This document shows, piece after piece, positions 43,799 to 52,217 of a stretch of 64,000 bases of DNA; position 1 is the first letter of the stretch, and every line of letters starts with the position of its first letter. The translations under genes and the position numbers were made by a program. The notes under the pieces are model-generated. The model made no database searches. It saw only the letters and a list, made by a program, of their open reading frames with translations, and had not been told where the DNA came from. Where the stretch lies: NCBI RefSeq assembly GCF_900099655.1, contig NZ_FNDC01000011.1, positions 81,041-145,040 on the forward strand. The letters are read 5' to 3'. The DNA is from Planococcus glaciei. Its GTDB lineage: Bacteria; Bacillota; Bacilli; Bacillales_A; Planococcaceae.

Positions 43799-44986
43799 AT
43801 GAAGTTTACTCAGTTTTTAAAAACAAAAGGAGCCATTGCGTCCATTTTTATGGGAATCTTTTATGCGGTCGCCATGCTTGGCATTTTCATCCCCGGATAT
43901 TCGGCTATCCCGAATAATGTCGATCAAATGCCGATTGCCATGGTCAACGATGACACCGGGCAGTACGGCACCATGATTTCTGAACAGCTGGCGGAAAAAC
44001 TGCCATTCAAAGAAATCGAAACAGGTTTGACCAATAAACAGGCAACGGAACAACTGGAAAAAAACATGCTGGCATTGGTCATCCATATTCCTGAAACTTT
44101 TTCGGCTGATATGCAAAACGGGGAGACTTCTTCCAGCATTGATTTTACAACGAACGGGGCCAGCTCCACAGTCGTTTCGTCTACCATGACGTCAATTGTC
44201 AATCAGATCAACACACGATTAAGCAACCAATTATCGACTCAAACGGCACAAGGGGTTTTGATGAACTTGAACATCCCGGAAGCGCAGGCCACAGAGATGG
44301 CGGAAATGATTGAAACGGCTTATGTCGGAAATATGGTGACCATCAACGAAGTTCCGGCAGGCATGCACAATAATATGCTGCCGATGTTCTTTACGATGGC
44401 CGGCTATACCGGAGCGATGATCGGTGCGATGCAATTGGTCGCTGCTTTCCGGGAAAGCCGGGGCAAAGCAAGCAAGACGCGCCTATTCCTGTATGTTCAA
44501 TTAACTGCTTTGTTAATTGCTGTGGTGTCTTCTGTAATCGGTGTCAGTGTCGCCTATCTGGTGAGCAGCCACGGAGCAGAAATGTTCGCAGGCCTCGCCG
44601 CGCAGCAAATTTTGAATTATATGGTGTGCTTTAACTTCACGGCAATCACGATTTTCTTATTGGGTGAAGGCGGCATGGTTTTGAACTTGCCGATCCTCTT
44701 GATCCAAACACTGGCGAATGGTGCGACCATGCCTCGGGAAATGATGTATTTGCCGTATGAATGGATGAGTTACATCTCCCCAATGTATTATTCAGTACAG
44801 GCCTATATGGCCAACTTATACGGCAGTGTAAGTGCTGAGCCATTCCAAGTGATGATGGCAACAATCGGCGGAGCAGCTTTAATCATTAACATCCTGATTG
44901 TGGCTTTGTTCCATAAACCTGTTCCGGTTGCAGAGACGGAAGCGAAGGCAGAGACTGTTCCGGCTTCGGCTGAAATCACTGTCTAA
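43799..44986 (+). CDS. YhgE/Pip-like ABC-2-type membrane protein
   Basis: 395 residues: an N-terminal membrane helix, an extracytoplasmic domain of about 170 residues beginning with the typical IPMAMVNDD-like segment PIAMVNDDTGQYG, and about five to six C-terminal helices with PREMMYLPYEWMSYISPMYYSVQAY. This layout belongs to the YhgE/Pip/SNG1 group related to ABC-2 permeases, used in export or resistance without an ATPase nearby. AGAAAGGAAAG precedes ATG. A PadR regulator follows, so it is probably inducible by a toxic compound. Confidence 0.8.
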   Translation: MKFTQFLKTKGAIASIFMGIFYAVAMLGIFIPGYSAIPNNVDQMPIAMVNDDTGQYGTMISEQLAEKLPFKEIETGLTNKQATEQLEKNMLALVIHIPETFSADMQNGETSSSIDFTTNGASSTVVSSTMTSIVNQINTRLSNQLSTQTAQGVLMNLNIPEAQATEMAEMIETAYVGNMVTINEVPAGMHNNMLPMFFTMAGYTGAMIGAMQLVAAFRESRGKASKTRLFLYVQLTALLIAVVSSVIGVSVAYLVSSHGAEMFAGLAAQQILNYMVCFNFTAITIFLLGEGGMVLNLPILLIQTLANGATMPREMMYLPYEWMSYISPMYYSVQAYMANLYGSVSAEPFQVMMATIGGAALIINILIVALFHKPVPVAETEAKAETVPASAEITV

Positions 44987-45029
44987 AACTGCTACAATGG
45001 GCTTAAGTCCCGCTGAAGGAGCAAACCTT

Positions 45030-45569
45030 ATGTCTATCCAAATATACATCTTGAGCAAATTGATTGAAGGAAATAATTATCCATATGAATTAAAACGGCA
45101 GCTTTCGGAACCGATTCCATTTGATGAATTTGCAGGGCTTACGGAAAGTAAGCTGTACTATCATTTTGATTCGCTGGCGAAAAAAGGATTAATCGAGGTC
45201 TTGGAAATTGTCAAAGAAGAACACCGCCCGGACAAACAAGTATTCGCCATCACGGAAAAAGGCCGAAAAGAACTGCCAAAAAAAATATACAAGCTGTTCG
45301 AAAGCACTACGGAAATCAACGAAATGATGGTCGGCCTTGTTAACTTGAAACATGTGGACCGTGACCGGATCGTTGATACATTGGAAGAGAAGCTGCAAAA
45401 ACATAAAGAGAAATGGGAACTCATCAGAGAGTCTGCTAGCCAGCTTAAAGTCGATGACTCAAAAAAAGGGTTGGTTGACTTTATCTCCGACTATTCCATA
45501 AGCAAATCTAAACAAACCGAGCATTGGTTAGAAGAATTGATAGAGCGGATTCAGAATCATAAGATGTAA
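45030..45569 (+). CDS. PadR-family transcriptional regulator
   Basis: 179 residues: winged helix with ILSKLIEGNNYPYELKRQL, LTESKLYYHFDSLAKKGLIEV and DKQVFAITEKGRKEL, and a helical C-terminal dimerisation domain (PadR type 2, Vir-like). GAAGGAG eight bases before ATG 45030 sets the start; a longer upstream frame overlaps the preceding gene without a ribosome site. It probably represses its own operon through the 24-bp palindrome at 43736-43759. Confidence 0.85.
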   Translation: MSIQIYILSKLIEGNNYPYELKRQLSEPIPFDEFAGLTESKLYYHFDSLAKKGLIEVLEIVKEEHRPDKQVFAITEKGRKELPKKIYKLFESTTEINEMMVGLVNLKHVDRDRIVDTLEEKLQKHKEKWELIRESASQLKVDDSKKGLVDFISDYSISKSKQTEHWLEELIERIQNHKM

Positions 45570-45600
45570 CGTATGTAGACAAATTAAAAATCGCACCTAA

Positions 45601-45640
45601 AAAAGCCGGCTGATTTCAATGATCAGCCGGCTTTTTTTAG
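45601..45640 (+). terminator. Terminator of the PadR operon
   Basis: AAAAGCCGGCTGATT/..GATCAGCCGGCTTTT hairpin with TTTTTTT. Confidence 0.9.
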
Positions 45641-45801
45641 TTTGAAGCAGTAAAATGAGAATCTTTATTTAAATAAAAATATGTAAGATGCCAAATATTT
45701 TGAAAATTATTCCACATTTACCAGTATAATAAGAGTAAGTTATTGGGATCGAATGAACAGCAGAAATAGGAAACTTTTGAATAAAAGGAGCGTGGCATTG
45801 G

Positions 45802-46359
45802 ATGAGCAAAAAATGGTCTTTGTTATTGTTGTTGCTTCTTTTGATTCCTGTTGGATTTGCAGTAAAGGATTCCAATCAATATGAAATAGAAGATACCGGA
45901 GCGGACATTGAGTCAGCTTTAGTCGAATGGCAATCTAAAGGGAACAGCACCGAATTCCAATTGGAGGTCATAAGCACTAAACAGCTGGAGAACACAAACT
46001 CTAAAATTGTTTTATTCGAAACACCAGATGAAAATATCGGCTATGCCCATTTAATAAAAGGCTGGAACGGCAAATATAAAATCAACGTTTCCGGATGGGG
46101 AACAAATATGGTGTCCTATCACGACATCAAAACAGATAAAGGAACGTACGGCGTCTTCATTGGGAAAAACTCAAAGGCCGAGATCAAGCGTGTGACCGCA
46201 AAATTAAGCAAACAGGATACCGATTTTTCTTCCATGGTCCCGGAAGGCAAACAATTTATCATTTACAAAAAGTTGCCTGCACGTCTTAAAGAAACGGACC
46301 TTCTGGAAATCTATCTATATGACAAGAATGGCAAGGAAATTATCCCGTTGTTGGATTGA
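45802..46359 (+). CDS. Exported or membrane-anchored protein, 185 aa, unknown
   Basis: The ATG follows AAAAGGAG. A lysine-rich start and the hydrophobic run SLLLLLLLLIPVGFAV form a signal peptide or anchor; there is no cysteine for lipidation. The rest is a strand-rich soluble domain with no recognised motif (IGYAHLIKGWNGKYKINVSGWG is distinctive). A 38-residue membrane peptide gene follows. Confidence 0.65.
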   Translation: MSKKWSLLLLLLLLIPVGFAVKDSNQYEIEDTGADIESALVEWQSKGNSTEFQLEVISTKQLENTNSKIVLFETPDENIGYAHLIKGWNGKYKINVSGWGTNMVSYHDIKTDKGTYGVFIGKNSKAEIKRVTAKLSKQDTDFSSMVPEGKQFIIYKKLPARLKETDLLEIYLYDKNGKEIIPLLD

Positions 46360-46404
46360 AGAACAAAACGGTTTTAATACCGGTGGATCGAAAGGAGTGG
46401 TCAA

Positions 46405-46521
46405 ATGGGATGGATGATTATTATCGTATTGGCTTATTTGCCGATTTTTTACCGGATCCACAAGAAGTTAGGTTTTTTTGAATCCGAAGTCGAAAGGCTG
46501 AAAAATGAAAAAGAACTGTGA
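46405..46521 (+). CDS. Small membrane peptide, 38 aa
   Basis: AAAGGAG precedes ATG 46405. The product (MGWMIIIVLAYLPIFYRI then a charged helix ending ERLKNEKEL) has one membrane helix followed by an amphipathic, coiled-coil-like tail. It is too short for most gene finders but has good start signals. It lies 46 bp after the secreted protein gene. Confidence 0.5.
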   Translation: MGWMIIIVLAYLPIFYRIHKKLGFFESEVERLKNEKEL

Positions 46522-46693
46522 GATAGACAACTTAAACAAGATTCCGGCTCTCATTATAATGGCATGTAGAGGTATAATATGAAAAACTAAGGTTTGCAAC
46601 TAGCCTGGATCCTGCCGGATATTCTTTGTTGTGGGAGGGTAGTAGCAGCATCAAAACGATAATCCAATTGATGTGAGAAAGAAATAGAAATAG

Positions 46694-46722
46694 TTGACGC
46701 TTGAAAAAAGACATGTTATGAT
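46694..46722 (+). promoter_or_regulatory. Promoter of the ring-cleavage dioxygenase gene
   Basis: TTGACG (46694-46699) and TATGAT (46717-46722) with a 17-bp spacer. The first MhqR-like box begins inside the -10 element. Confidence 0.75.
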
Positions 46723-46742
46723 TATCTCGAATTAAAGATAAT
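46721..46742. promoter_or_regulatory. MhqR-like operator 1
   Basis: ATTATCTCGAATTAAAGATAAT core, imperfect in the right arm, overlapping the -10 box and transcription start. Confidence 0.6.
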
Positions 46743-46780
46743 TTACAGCATTCACTTGCACCTCTATTTTTTTAATTATA

Positions 46781-46798
46781 TATCTCGAATTCGAGATA
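46781..46798. promoter_or_regulatory. MhqR-like operator 2
   Basis: TATCTCGAATTCGAGATA is a perfect 18-bp palindrome and matches the MhqR box known from quinone-stress genes in B. subtilis (tATCTcgaAtTCgAGATa). It lies 30 bp before the dioxygenase start. Confidence 0.85.
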
Positions 46799-46827
46799 AT
46801 TAAACTGGATTAAAGGGAGAGAATAAC

Positions 46828-47811
46828 ATGAACGAAATTAAAGGGATTCACCACGTAACCGCCATTACTAGCAACGCAGAAAAGAACTACGAATTTTTCA
46901 CTTATGTTTTGGGCATGCGTTTAGTGAAAAAAACGGTTAACCAGGATGATATTCAGACCTACCATTTATTTTTTGCAGACGACAAAGGATCTGCTGGAAC
47001 TGACATGACGTTCTTTGATTTTCCGGGCATTCCAAAAGGCGTGCATGGCACGAACGAAATCTACAAAACAGCGTTCCGCGTACCGTCGGACGAAGCCTTG
47101 GCTTACTGGATTAAACGCTTCGATAAATACGATGTAAAGCATAAAGGCATTCAGGAATTGTTCGGCAAGAAAACATTGTCGTTTGTCGATTTTGACGATC
47201 AGCAATACATGCTCGTTTCTGATGAACACAACGAAGGCATCGCATCCGGCACCCCGTGGCAAAACGGACCGGTGCCATTGGAATTTGCCATTACTGGACT
47301 TGGCCCGATTCATGTCCGGATTGCCGAATTCGACTACTTTAAAGAAGTGCTGGAAAAAGCGATGCTGATGCGCGAAACGGCAAAAGAAGGTTCACTCCAT
47401 CTATTTGAAGTGGGCGAAGGCGGAAACGGGGCTCAAGTGATTGTCGAGCATAACGTTATCCTGCCAGCCGGCCGCCAAGGTTTCGGGACTGTTCACCACG
47501 CAGCGTTCCGTGTTGCAGACACAGCTGTCTTGAAAGAATGGATCGATCGCATGGAAGGGTTCGGATTTGGCACTTCCGGCTATGTGGACCGCTTCTTCTT
47601 TGAATCGCTTTATGCCCGTGTAGCAAATGGCATCTTATTTGAATGGGCGACAGACGGCCCTGGATTCATGGGAGATGAGCCGTACGAAACAGTCGGCGAA
47701 AAATTATCGCTGCCGCCATTTTTGGAACCGAAACGCGAACAAATCGAAAGCATGGTTCGCCATATCGACACCGTGCGCAGCACCCGCACGTTTGAAAAAG
47801 AATATCTATAA
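46828..47811 (+). CDS. Ring-cleaving dioxygenase of the MhqA/MhqO type
   Basis: The 327-residue protein is made of two vicinal-oxygen-chelate (glyoxalase) halves, each starting with a metal histidine: GIHHVTAIT near residue 8 and LGPIHVRI near 155; FGTVHHAAF supplies a further ligand. This is the length and pattern of B. subtilis MhqA/MhqE/MhqO, which open hydroquinone or catechol rings during quinone stress. The two MhqR-type boxes in its promoter strongly support that role. No mhqR gene lies in the window. GGGAGAG precedes the ATG. Confidence 0.9.
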   Translation: MNEIKGIHHVTAITSNAEKNYEFFTYVLGMRLVKKTVNQDDIQTYHLFFADDKGSAGTDMTFFDFPGIPKGVHGTNEIYKTAFRVPSDEALAYWIKRFDKYDVKHKGIQELFGKKTLSFVDFDDQQYMLVSDEHNEGIASGTPWQNGPVPLEFAITGLGPIHVRIAEFDYFKEVLEKAMLMRETAKEGSLHLFEVGEGGNGAQVIVEHNVILPAGRQGFGTVHHAAFRVADTAVLKEWIDRMEGFGFGTSGYVDRFFFESLYARVANGILFEWATDGPGFMGDEPYETVGEKLSLPPFLEPKREQIESMVRHIDTVRSTRTFEKEYL

Positions 47812-47828
47812 GCCGGCATAATTTATAA

Positions 47829-47863
47829 GGTCGAAGCTCATTTGTTGAGCTTCGATCTTTTTA
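47829..47863 (+). terminator. Terminator of the dioxygenase gene
   Basis: GGTCGAAGCTCA/TGAGCTTCGATC stem with TTTTTATTTTTT. Confidence 0.85.
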
Positions 47864-47976
47864 TTTTTTCATGTTAATTTCGCAAATATTAATTACAAAC
47901 TCCGGTCAACGGGTAAAGGACATTTAATGGTCCAGTCTATACATATGTTTTTTAAAATACCCGGAGGTTGATGTTG

Positions 47977-48345
47977 ATGTCTTATATGTATCTATTGCTT
48001 GCCATCATCGGCGAGTTATTCGGCTCATCGCTGTTGAAAGCTTCTGAGGGATTTACAAAGCTCATACCGACAATGAGCATGCTGGTCGCGTTCGTATTTT
48101 CATTTTTCTTCCTGTCTTTGGCGTTAAAGACAATCCCCCTCAATGCTGCTTATGCCATCTGGTCTGGACTTGGTATGGTTGCGACTACAGTAATATCCGT
48201 TTTAATATGGAAAGAAAAAATCAACTTTGCCAGTGTTTCCGGCATTCTTCTCATTCTGATCGGAGTGGTCATTTTAAGTTATTTTGGTCCGGGGCATAGT
48301 GAAGCCAATCCTGAACCCGAAGTTGAAAAAAACAACGGCGAATAA
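47977..48345 (+). CDS. SMR-family multidrug efflux protein
   Basis: 122 residues with four membrane helices and the essential membrane glutamate E13 in LLAIIGELFGSSLLKASEGF (as E14 of EmrE), followed by LKTIPLNAAYAIWSGLGMV. These small proteins work as dimers to export cationic drugs with protons. ATG 47977 is nine bases after CCGGAGG and is preferred over TTG or ATG just upstream. It stands alone; it follows the quinone-stress gene. Confidence 0.88.
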   Translation: MSYMYLLLAIIGELFGSSLLKASEGFTKLIPTMSMLVAFVFSFFFLSLALKTIPLNAAYAIWSGLGMVATTVISVLIWKEKINFASVSGILLILIGVVILSYFGPGHSEANPEPEVEKNNGE

Positions 48346-48358
48346 AAATAGCGGCGAG

Positions 48359-48390
48359 TCCAAGCGTGTAGAAATGCGCTTGGCCTTTTT
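48359..48390 (+). terminator. Terminator of the SMR gene
   Basis: CCAAGCG/CGCTTGG stem followed by CCTTTTTT. Confidence 0.8.
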
Positions 48391-48524
48391 TAGTTTTACT
48401 TTCTTGAAAAAGAAATAGAAAAAATGAAAATCCCTATGCTCCTCAGTGGAAAGACTGATATACTAAATTTTAGGTGAATGTGAAAATAATGGTAACTGAT
48501 TGATAGATAAAAAGAGGTGAATAA

Positions 48525-48806
48525 ATGAAGATTATACTGCAAGCATTCCTTGCCTCGACAGCGATTCATGCCCTATATTTTTTGACCACAATGGCGGTCG
48601 GCTATGTGAAAACTGCCCTTTACCGACCGAATATGGTGGACGCATGGCAAAACGCCGAAACCCTTCAAAGTGAAGCGGCATTTGGCTCAACCGGTTCTCC
48701 TTGGTTCAACTTCGCTACGTTTCTGAGCGTCGCTTTCGTCTGCTGGGTTCTCTTGTTTGCATGTAAAAAAATGAATGCCGGAACGAATCGGCCACAAGTA
48801 AAATAA
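48525..48806 (+). CDS. Small membrane protein, 93 aa, unknown
   Basis: AAAGAGGTG before the ATG supports it. Hydrophobic helices at about residues 4-26 and 62-80 flank a polar loop of 35 residues (ALYRPNMVDAWQNAETLQSE). No family recognised. A DUF4279-like gene starts 25 bp later. Confidence 0.6.
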   Translation: MKIILQAFLASTAIHALYFLTTMAVGYVKTALYRPNMVDAWQNAETLQSEAAFGSTGSPWFNFATFLSVAFVCWVLLFACKKMNAGTNRPQVK

Positions 48807-48831
48807 ATACTGAGGAAAAGGTGCGGGTTCA

Positions 48832-49269
48832 TTGGAAAAATCACAAGTAATGGTTTACTTCTCTTTTACTGCAGATAGCTTCCCGTTAGAGACAGTATCA
48901 AAACGAATGGGTATCGAACCGACAAAAACTCATAAAAAAGGAGATTTATTCAGAAAAATCAGCGAGACTAAAACACACTCAAGAAGCTATTCTTCTTGGG
49001 AACTTTGCACAGGGTACCAAGAATCAGTGGATGCAGGTGAACAAATCGATCAAGTTATTCGCCAGCTGAAAGATAAAGAAAAGGTTATCAATGGGTTGAG
49101 ATCGGAGTTCGGATTAGCATGCCGGTTTACGATCGTCATCGTCATGAATGATGGGAATACGCCTGCTTTGTATTTAGATGTTCCGGTGATCGATTTCGCC
49201 AGCCGCATCCAAGCGGACTTTGACATTGATTTATATGCAAACCCTTATGAAGAAGAGTTTAACGAGTAA
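48832..49269 (+). CDS. DUF4279-family protein
   Basis: 145 residues resembling DUF4279: VYFSFTADSFPLETVSKRMGIEPTKTHKKGD, the WELCTG segment, and the C-terminal LDVPVIDFASRIQADFDIDLY. Members are small cytoplasmic proteins of unknown function, sometimes near toxin-immunity loci. The start is TTG 48832 with AAGGTG upstream at slightly long distance. Family assignment is by pattern memory only. Confidence 0.65.
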   Translation: MEKSQVMVYFSFTADSFPLETVSKRMGIEPTKTHKKGDLFRKISETKTHSRSYSSWELCTGYQESVDAGEQIDQVIRQLKDKEKVINGLRSEFGLACRFTIVIVMNDGNTPALYLDVPVIDFASRIQADFDIDLYANPYEEEFNE

Positions 49270-49288
49270 AATCAGGCGGTGAATTTCA

Positions 49289-49750
49289 TTGAACAGTACT
49301 CAGAATCATGGTTTCGAATTCATTGGCTTTGTAGTTGCCCAAGAACAGAATATTGGCGAGTACCATCCGCTTGCCGGTTCGTTTGCGGTTATCAAATGCA
49401 AAGAGAAATACTTGATGTGCTTCAACAAGTGGAGCAAGCAATGGGAATTGCCAGCCGGCAGCCGGGAAGGAAATGAGACGCCGCGGGAATGTGCCATCAG
49501 GGAACTCTATGAAGAAACGGGCCAAGTAGTCGGTCAGCTGGAGTTTAAAGGAGTATTGAAACTAAGGAATAGCAAGACCGGCTCTATAAAAAACAATCCG
49601 GTTTATTACGCAGAGATTAAAGAGCTGCAGCCGTTCATCCAAAATGACGAAACAACAGAAATAAAACTATGGGATTTGAAAGAGGAGCTTGGCATGATTG
49701 ATGAAATGGACCTGAAAATTTTAGAGAGTCTGTCGTTGAGTCTTCATTAA
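49289..49750 (+). CDS. NUDIX hydrolase
   Basis: 153 residues with a complete NUDIX box: GSREGNETPRECAIRELYEE followed by TG, matching GX5EX7REUXEEXGU. The N-terminal extension (about 35 residues) precedes the beta strands. The start TTG 49289 follows GGCGGTG. Unlike the broken NUDIX gene at 1605-2021 this one is intact. The substrate is unknown. Terminated by the hairpin at 49785. Confidence 0.85.
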   Translation: MNSTQNHGFEFIGFVVAQEQNIGEYHPLAGSFAVIKCKEKYLMCFNKWSKQWELPAGSREGNETPRECAIRELYEETGQVVGQLEFKGVLKLRNSKTGSIKNNPVYYAEIKELQPFIQNDETTEIKLWDLKEELGMIDEMDLKILESLSLSLH

Positions 49751-49784
49751 AACAAAAATCTCTGTTGTTAAATATATGGATATG

Positions 49785-49825
49785 AGGAGGCCGCTGGAAT
49801 CACAGCGCCTCCTTTCTTTATTTTT
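49785..49825 (+). terminator. Terminator of the NUDIX gene
   Basis: AGGAGG-CGCTG/CAGCG-CCTCCT hairpin followed by TTCTTTATTTTTTC. Confidence 0.75.
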
Positions 49826-49903
49826 TCAGAAAATTCAGATTGTATTAATTGTTGTTACCTGCTACCTTAACAGTAAGTAAAGATACTGGAAAGGGGTTTA
49901 TTC

Positions 49904-50872
49904 ATGGAAAAACAGATGAAAGCCGCAGTTTTGCATCGTTTTGGCGGGCCTGAAGAATTCCGGATTGAACAAGTTCCCGTACCTCAAGCCGCTTCAAACG
50001 AGGTGCTAATTAAACTTCAGTATTCAGCGGTCAGCACTTGGGATGCTTTTGAACGGCAGGGAGGCTATGCCGAAATGCTCGGGATGCAGCCGACCTTTCC
50101 CTATATTCTTGGTTCGGAAGGGGCTGGGACAATAGTGGATATCGGGAAAGATGTGGCGCAATTCAAGCTGGGAGATTCGGTTTACACGGCTTCATTTCTG
50201 AATGCAAATGGAGGAACTTATGCAGAATATGTGGCAGTAGGTGCGGAGTATGTTTCACTGATTCCGAAGCCGCTTGGAATGAAAGAAGCAAGTGCGATCT
50301 TAGGGGTTGGTATTACAGCACTTAGAGGTTTGGAAGATGTGTTGAACCTTCAAAAGGGCGAAACAATTTTGATCTTGGGTGCCAGCGGCGGAGTCGGCCA
50401 TATGGCGGTGCAGCTTGCCAAATTGATGAAAGCAGAAGTAATCGCAGTTGCCTCAGGCGATGATGGCGTAAACTTGGTTCAGCAACTGGGAATTGAAAAA
50501 GTGGTAAATGGCCGCAGTGCAAATGCTTTGGAGCAAATAAAAGCACTGGTACCGAATGGCGTGGATAGCGCGTTATTTACGGCAGGAGGAAAACTGGCAC
50601 AGGATCTTCTGGAACTTGTACGGAATGAAGGGCATGTAGCCTATCCGAATGGCGTCCAGCTGGACGTCAATACGGCTGTAAATTTAAAAGTCAGCGGCTA
50701 TAACGGTGAGCCGGAAGGAGAAATCATAGCCCGGTTAAGTCGTTATATTGAATCGGAGGCAGTAACGGTACACATTGCGAAAGAGTTTCAACTTGAAGAA
50801 ATCCAAGTAGCCCACAAAGCACTTGCAGGCCATTATTCAGGAAAGCTGATAGTAGGAATAAAACATGAATGA
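49904..50872 (+). CDS. NADPH:quinone oxidoreductase, zinc-free MDR family
   Basis: 322 residues with the medium-chain-reductase profile: AAVLHRFGGPEEFRI, GSEGAGTIVDIGKDV, and the NADPH motif LGASGGVGHMAVQLAK. The catalytic-zinc ligands are absent, as in quinone reductases. It would reduce quinones or enones with NADPH. AAGGGG precedes the ATG. The neighbourhood (MhqR-controlled dioxygenase) hints at quinone detoxification, but no shared operator is visible here. Confidence 0.85.
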   Translation: MEKQMKAAVLHRFGGPEEFRIEQVPVPQAASNEVLIKLQYSAVSTWDAFERQGGYAEMLGMQPTFPYILGSEGAGTIVDIGKDVAQFKLGDSVYTASFLNANGGTYAEYVAVGAEYVSLIPKPLGMKEASAILGVGITALRGLEDVLNLQKGETILILGASGGVGHMAVQLAKLMKAEVIAVASGDDGVNLVQQLGIEKVVNGRSANALEQIKALVPNGVDSALFTAGGKLAQDLLELVRNEGHVAYPNGVQLDVNTAVNLKVSGYNGEPEGEIIARLSRYIESEAVTVHIAKEFQLEEIQVAHKALAGHYSGKLIVGIKHE

Positions 50873-51134
50873 ATAACAGTTGAATAGTTAAGTTTTAACT
50901 TATTCAACCGAAAGCAGCGCGGCTGTAAGCATTCCTTTTATTGAATAAAACGATAAGAGTTGTTCGTTTCTATTCGATTGAATATAAATGGATAAGTTGT
51001 ATAGTTATTCGTTTATAGTGTTAAGGTTTGAATAAACGAAAATTCTTATTCATCCATTTAGCAATACAGTCAAGGAATGATTATTCGCCTTATTAGTTTA
51101 GTGATTTCCGAAATCCGAAACCGAAAGGAGTCGA
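50873..51134. other. AT-rich intergenic region with inverted repeats upstream of sdhB
   Basis: No gene. It contains TTGAATAgTTAA...TTAAcTTATTCAA, an inverted repeat, and several copies of GAATAAA-CGA in both orientations (about 50942, 50969, 51020, 51027). AAAGGAG at 51124-51130 serves sdhB. The meaning of the repeats is unclear. Confidence 0.4.
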
Positions 51135-51911
51135 ATGGGAATGGGGGAAGCAGCAAAAACCGTCATTTTTGAAATTGAACGCAGAAACAGCACCAATGAA
51201 AAATCGTATTGGGAGAAGTTCGAATTGCCGTATCGCGCGAACATGAATGTCATTTCAGCATTGATGGAAATTCGCCGAAATCCGGTGAATGCAGAGGGCA
51301 AAAAAACAGTGCCGGTCGTCTGGGACATGAACTGCCTGGAGGAAGTATGCGGTGCCTGTTCAATGGTCATCAACGGCAAAGCACGCCAATCGTGTACTGC
51401 ACTTGTAGATCAATTGGAACAGCCGATCCGCCTTCAGCCAATGAAGACATTTCCGGTAGTCCGGGATTTGGTCGTCGACCGGAGCACCATGTTCGATACG
51501 CTCAAGCGATTAAAAGCGTGGATTCCGATTGACGGAACTCATGACCTTGGTGAAGGGCCGCGTATGCCTGAACGAAAGCGCCAATGGGCTTACGAACTTT
51601 CAAAGTGCATGACATGCGGCGTTTGTTTAGAAGTATGCCCGAATGTGAATGACAAATCCGAATTTATCGGAGCGGCTCCGATTTCCCAGGTGCGCCTGAT
51701 GAATGCCCACCCGACCGGGGCCATGAACAAAGATGAGCGGTTGAATTTGCTGATGGGTCCAGGCGGCATCCAGCAATGCGGTATGGCCCAGAACTGTGTG
51801 GAATCCTGTCCAAAAGGGATTCCGTTGACGACTTCAATTGCAGCCATGAATCGTGACACGACCGTCCAGATGTTCCGGAATTTCTTCGGCAGCGATAATA
51901 TGGTCAAGTAG
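51135..51911 (+). CDS. sdhB: Succinate dehydrogenase iron-sulfur subunit, solitary copy
   Basis: 258 residues, nearly the full length of Bacillus SdhB. It has the [2Fe-2S] ligands in NCLEEVCGACSMVINGKARQ-SC, the [4Fe-4S]/[3Fe-4S] cysteines in CMTCGVCLEVCP and QQCGMAQNCVESCPKG. It transfers electrons from the flavoprotein SdhA to the membrane anchor. All cluster cysteines are kept, so the gene looks functional. Normally sdhB ends the sdhCAB operon; here neither sdhC nor sdhA is present on either side. It may be a second copy. Confidence 0.93.
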   Translation: MGMGEAAKTVIFEIERRNSTNEKSYWEKFELPYRANMNVISALMEIRRNPVNAEGKKTVPVVWDMNCLEEVCGACSMVINGKARQSCTALVDQLEQPIRLQPMKTFPVVRDLVVDRSTMFDTLKRLKAWIPIDGTHDLGEGPRMPERKRQWAYELSKCMTCGVCLEVCPNVNDKSEFIGAAPISQVRLMNAHPTGAMNKDERLNLLMGPGGIQQCGMAQNCVESCPKGIPLTTSIAAMNRDTTVQMFRNFFGSDNMVK

Positions 51912-51950
51912 AAAAAAGAGATTGATGGTATGGCAAGTAGATTCTTTATA

Positions 51951-51995
51951 AAGCCGGGGCTGATCTTTAATTTGATCATCCTTGGCTTGTTTTAA
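51951..51995 (+). terminator. Terminator of sdhB
   Basis: AAGCCGGGG-CTGATC/GATCAT-CCTTGGCTT hairpin (with G-U pairs) followed by GTTTTAAT. Confidence 0.65.
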
Positions 51996-52217
51996 TAGGA
52001 AATCGAAAAAATTTTTAGCCGGCAGTGTTTAGCTTTCTATTTGCCTAAGTGAAAGAATGGATTGGCACGGGCGCTTATTGACGGAAGCCTGAGAGAAACG
52101 GTATCCTTATTTTCAATCAGTAAAGGAATTATATGAATTGAAAAAATAGGTCTGTTTTCATGTTCAGCAGTTGCGAAATAGAAAGCAGTTTTTTAAAGGA
52201 AGGGGATGACAGTTTAA

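Noticed and set aside
44898..45029. Longer start of the PadR gene
   Set aside because: The extra 44 residues overlap the preceding gene and are Arg-rich shadow sequence; ATG 45030 has a good ribosome site.
51990..52217. Moco (MPT) riboswitch upstream of modA
   Set aside because: I could not find the conserved Moco-motif blocks by eye; a covariance search is needed to settle it.
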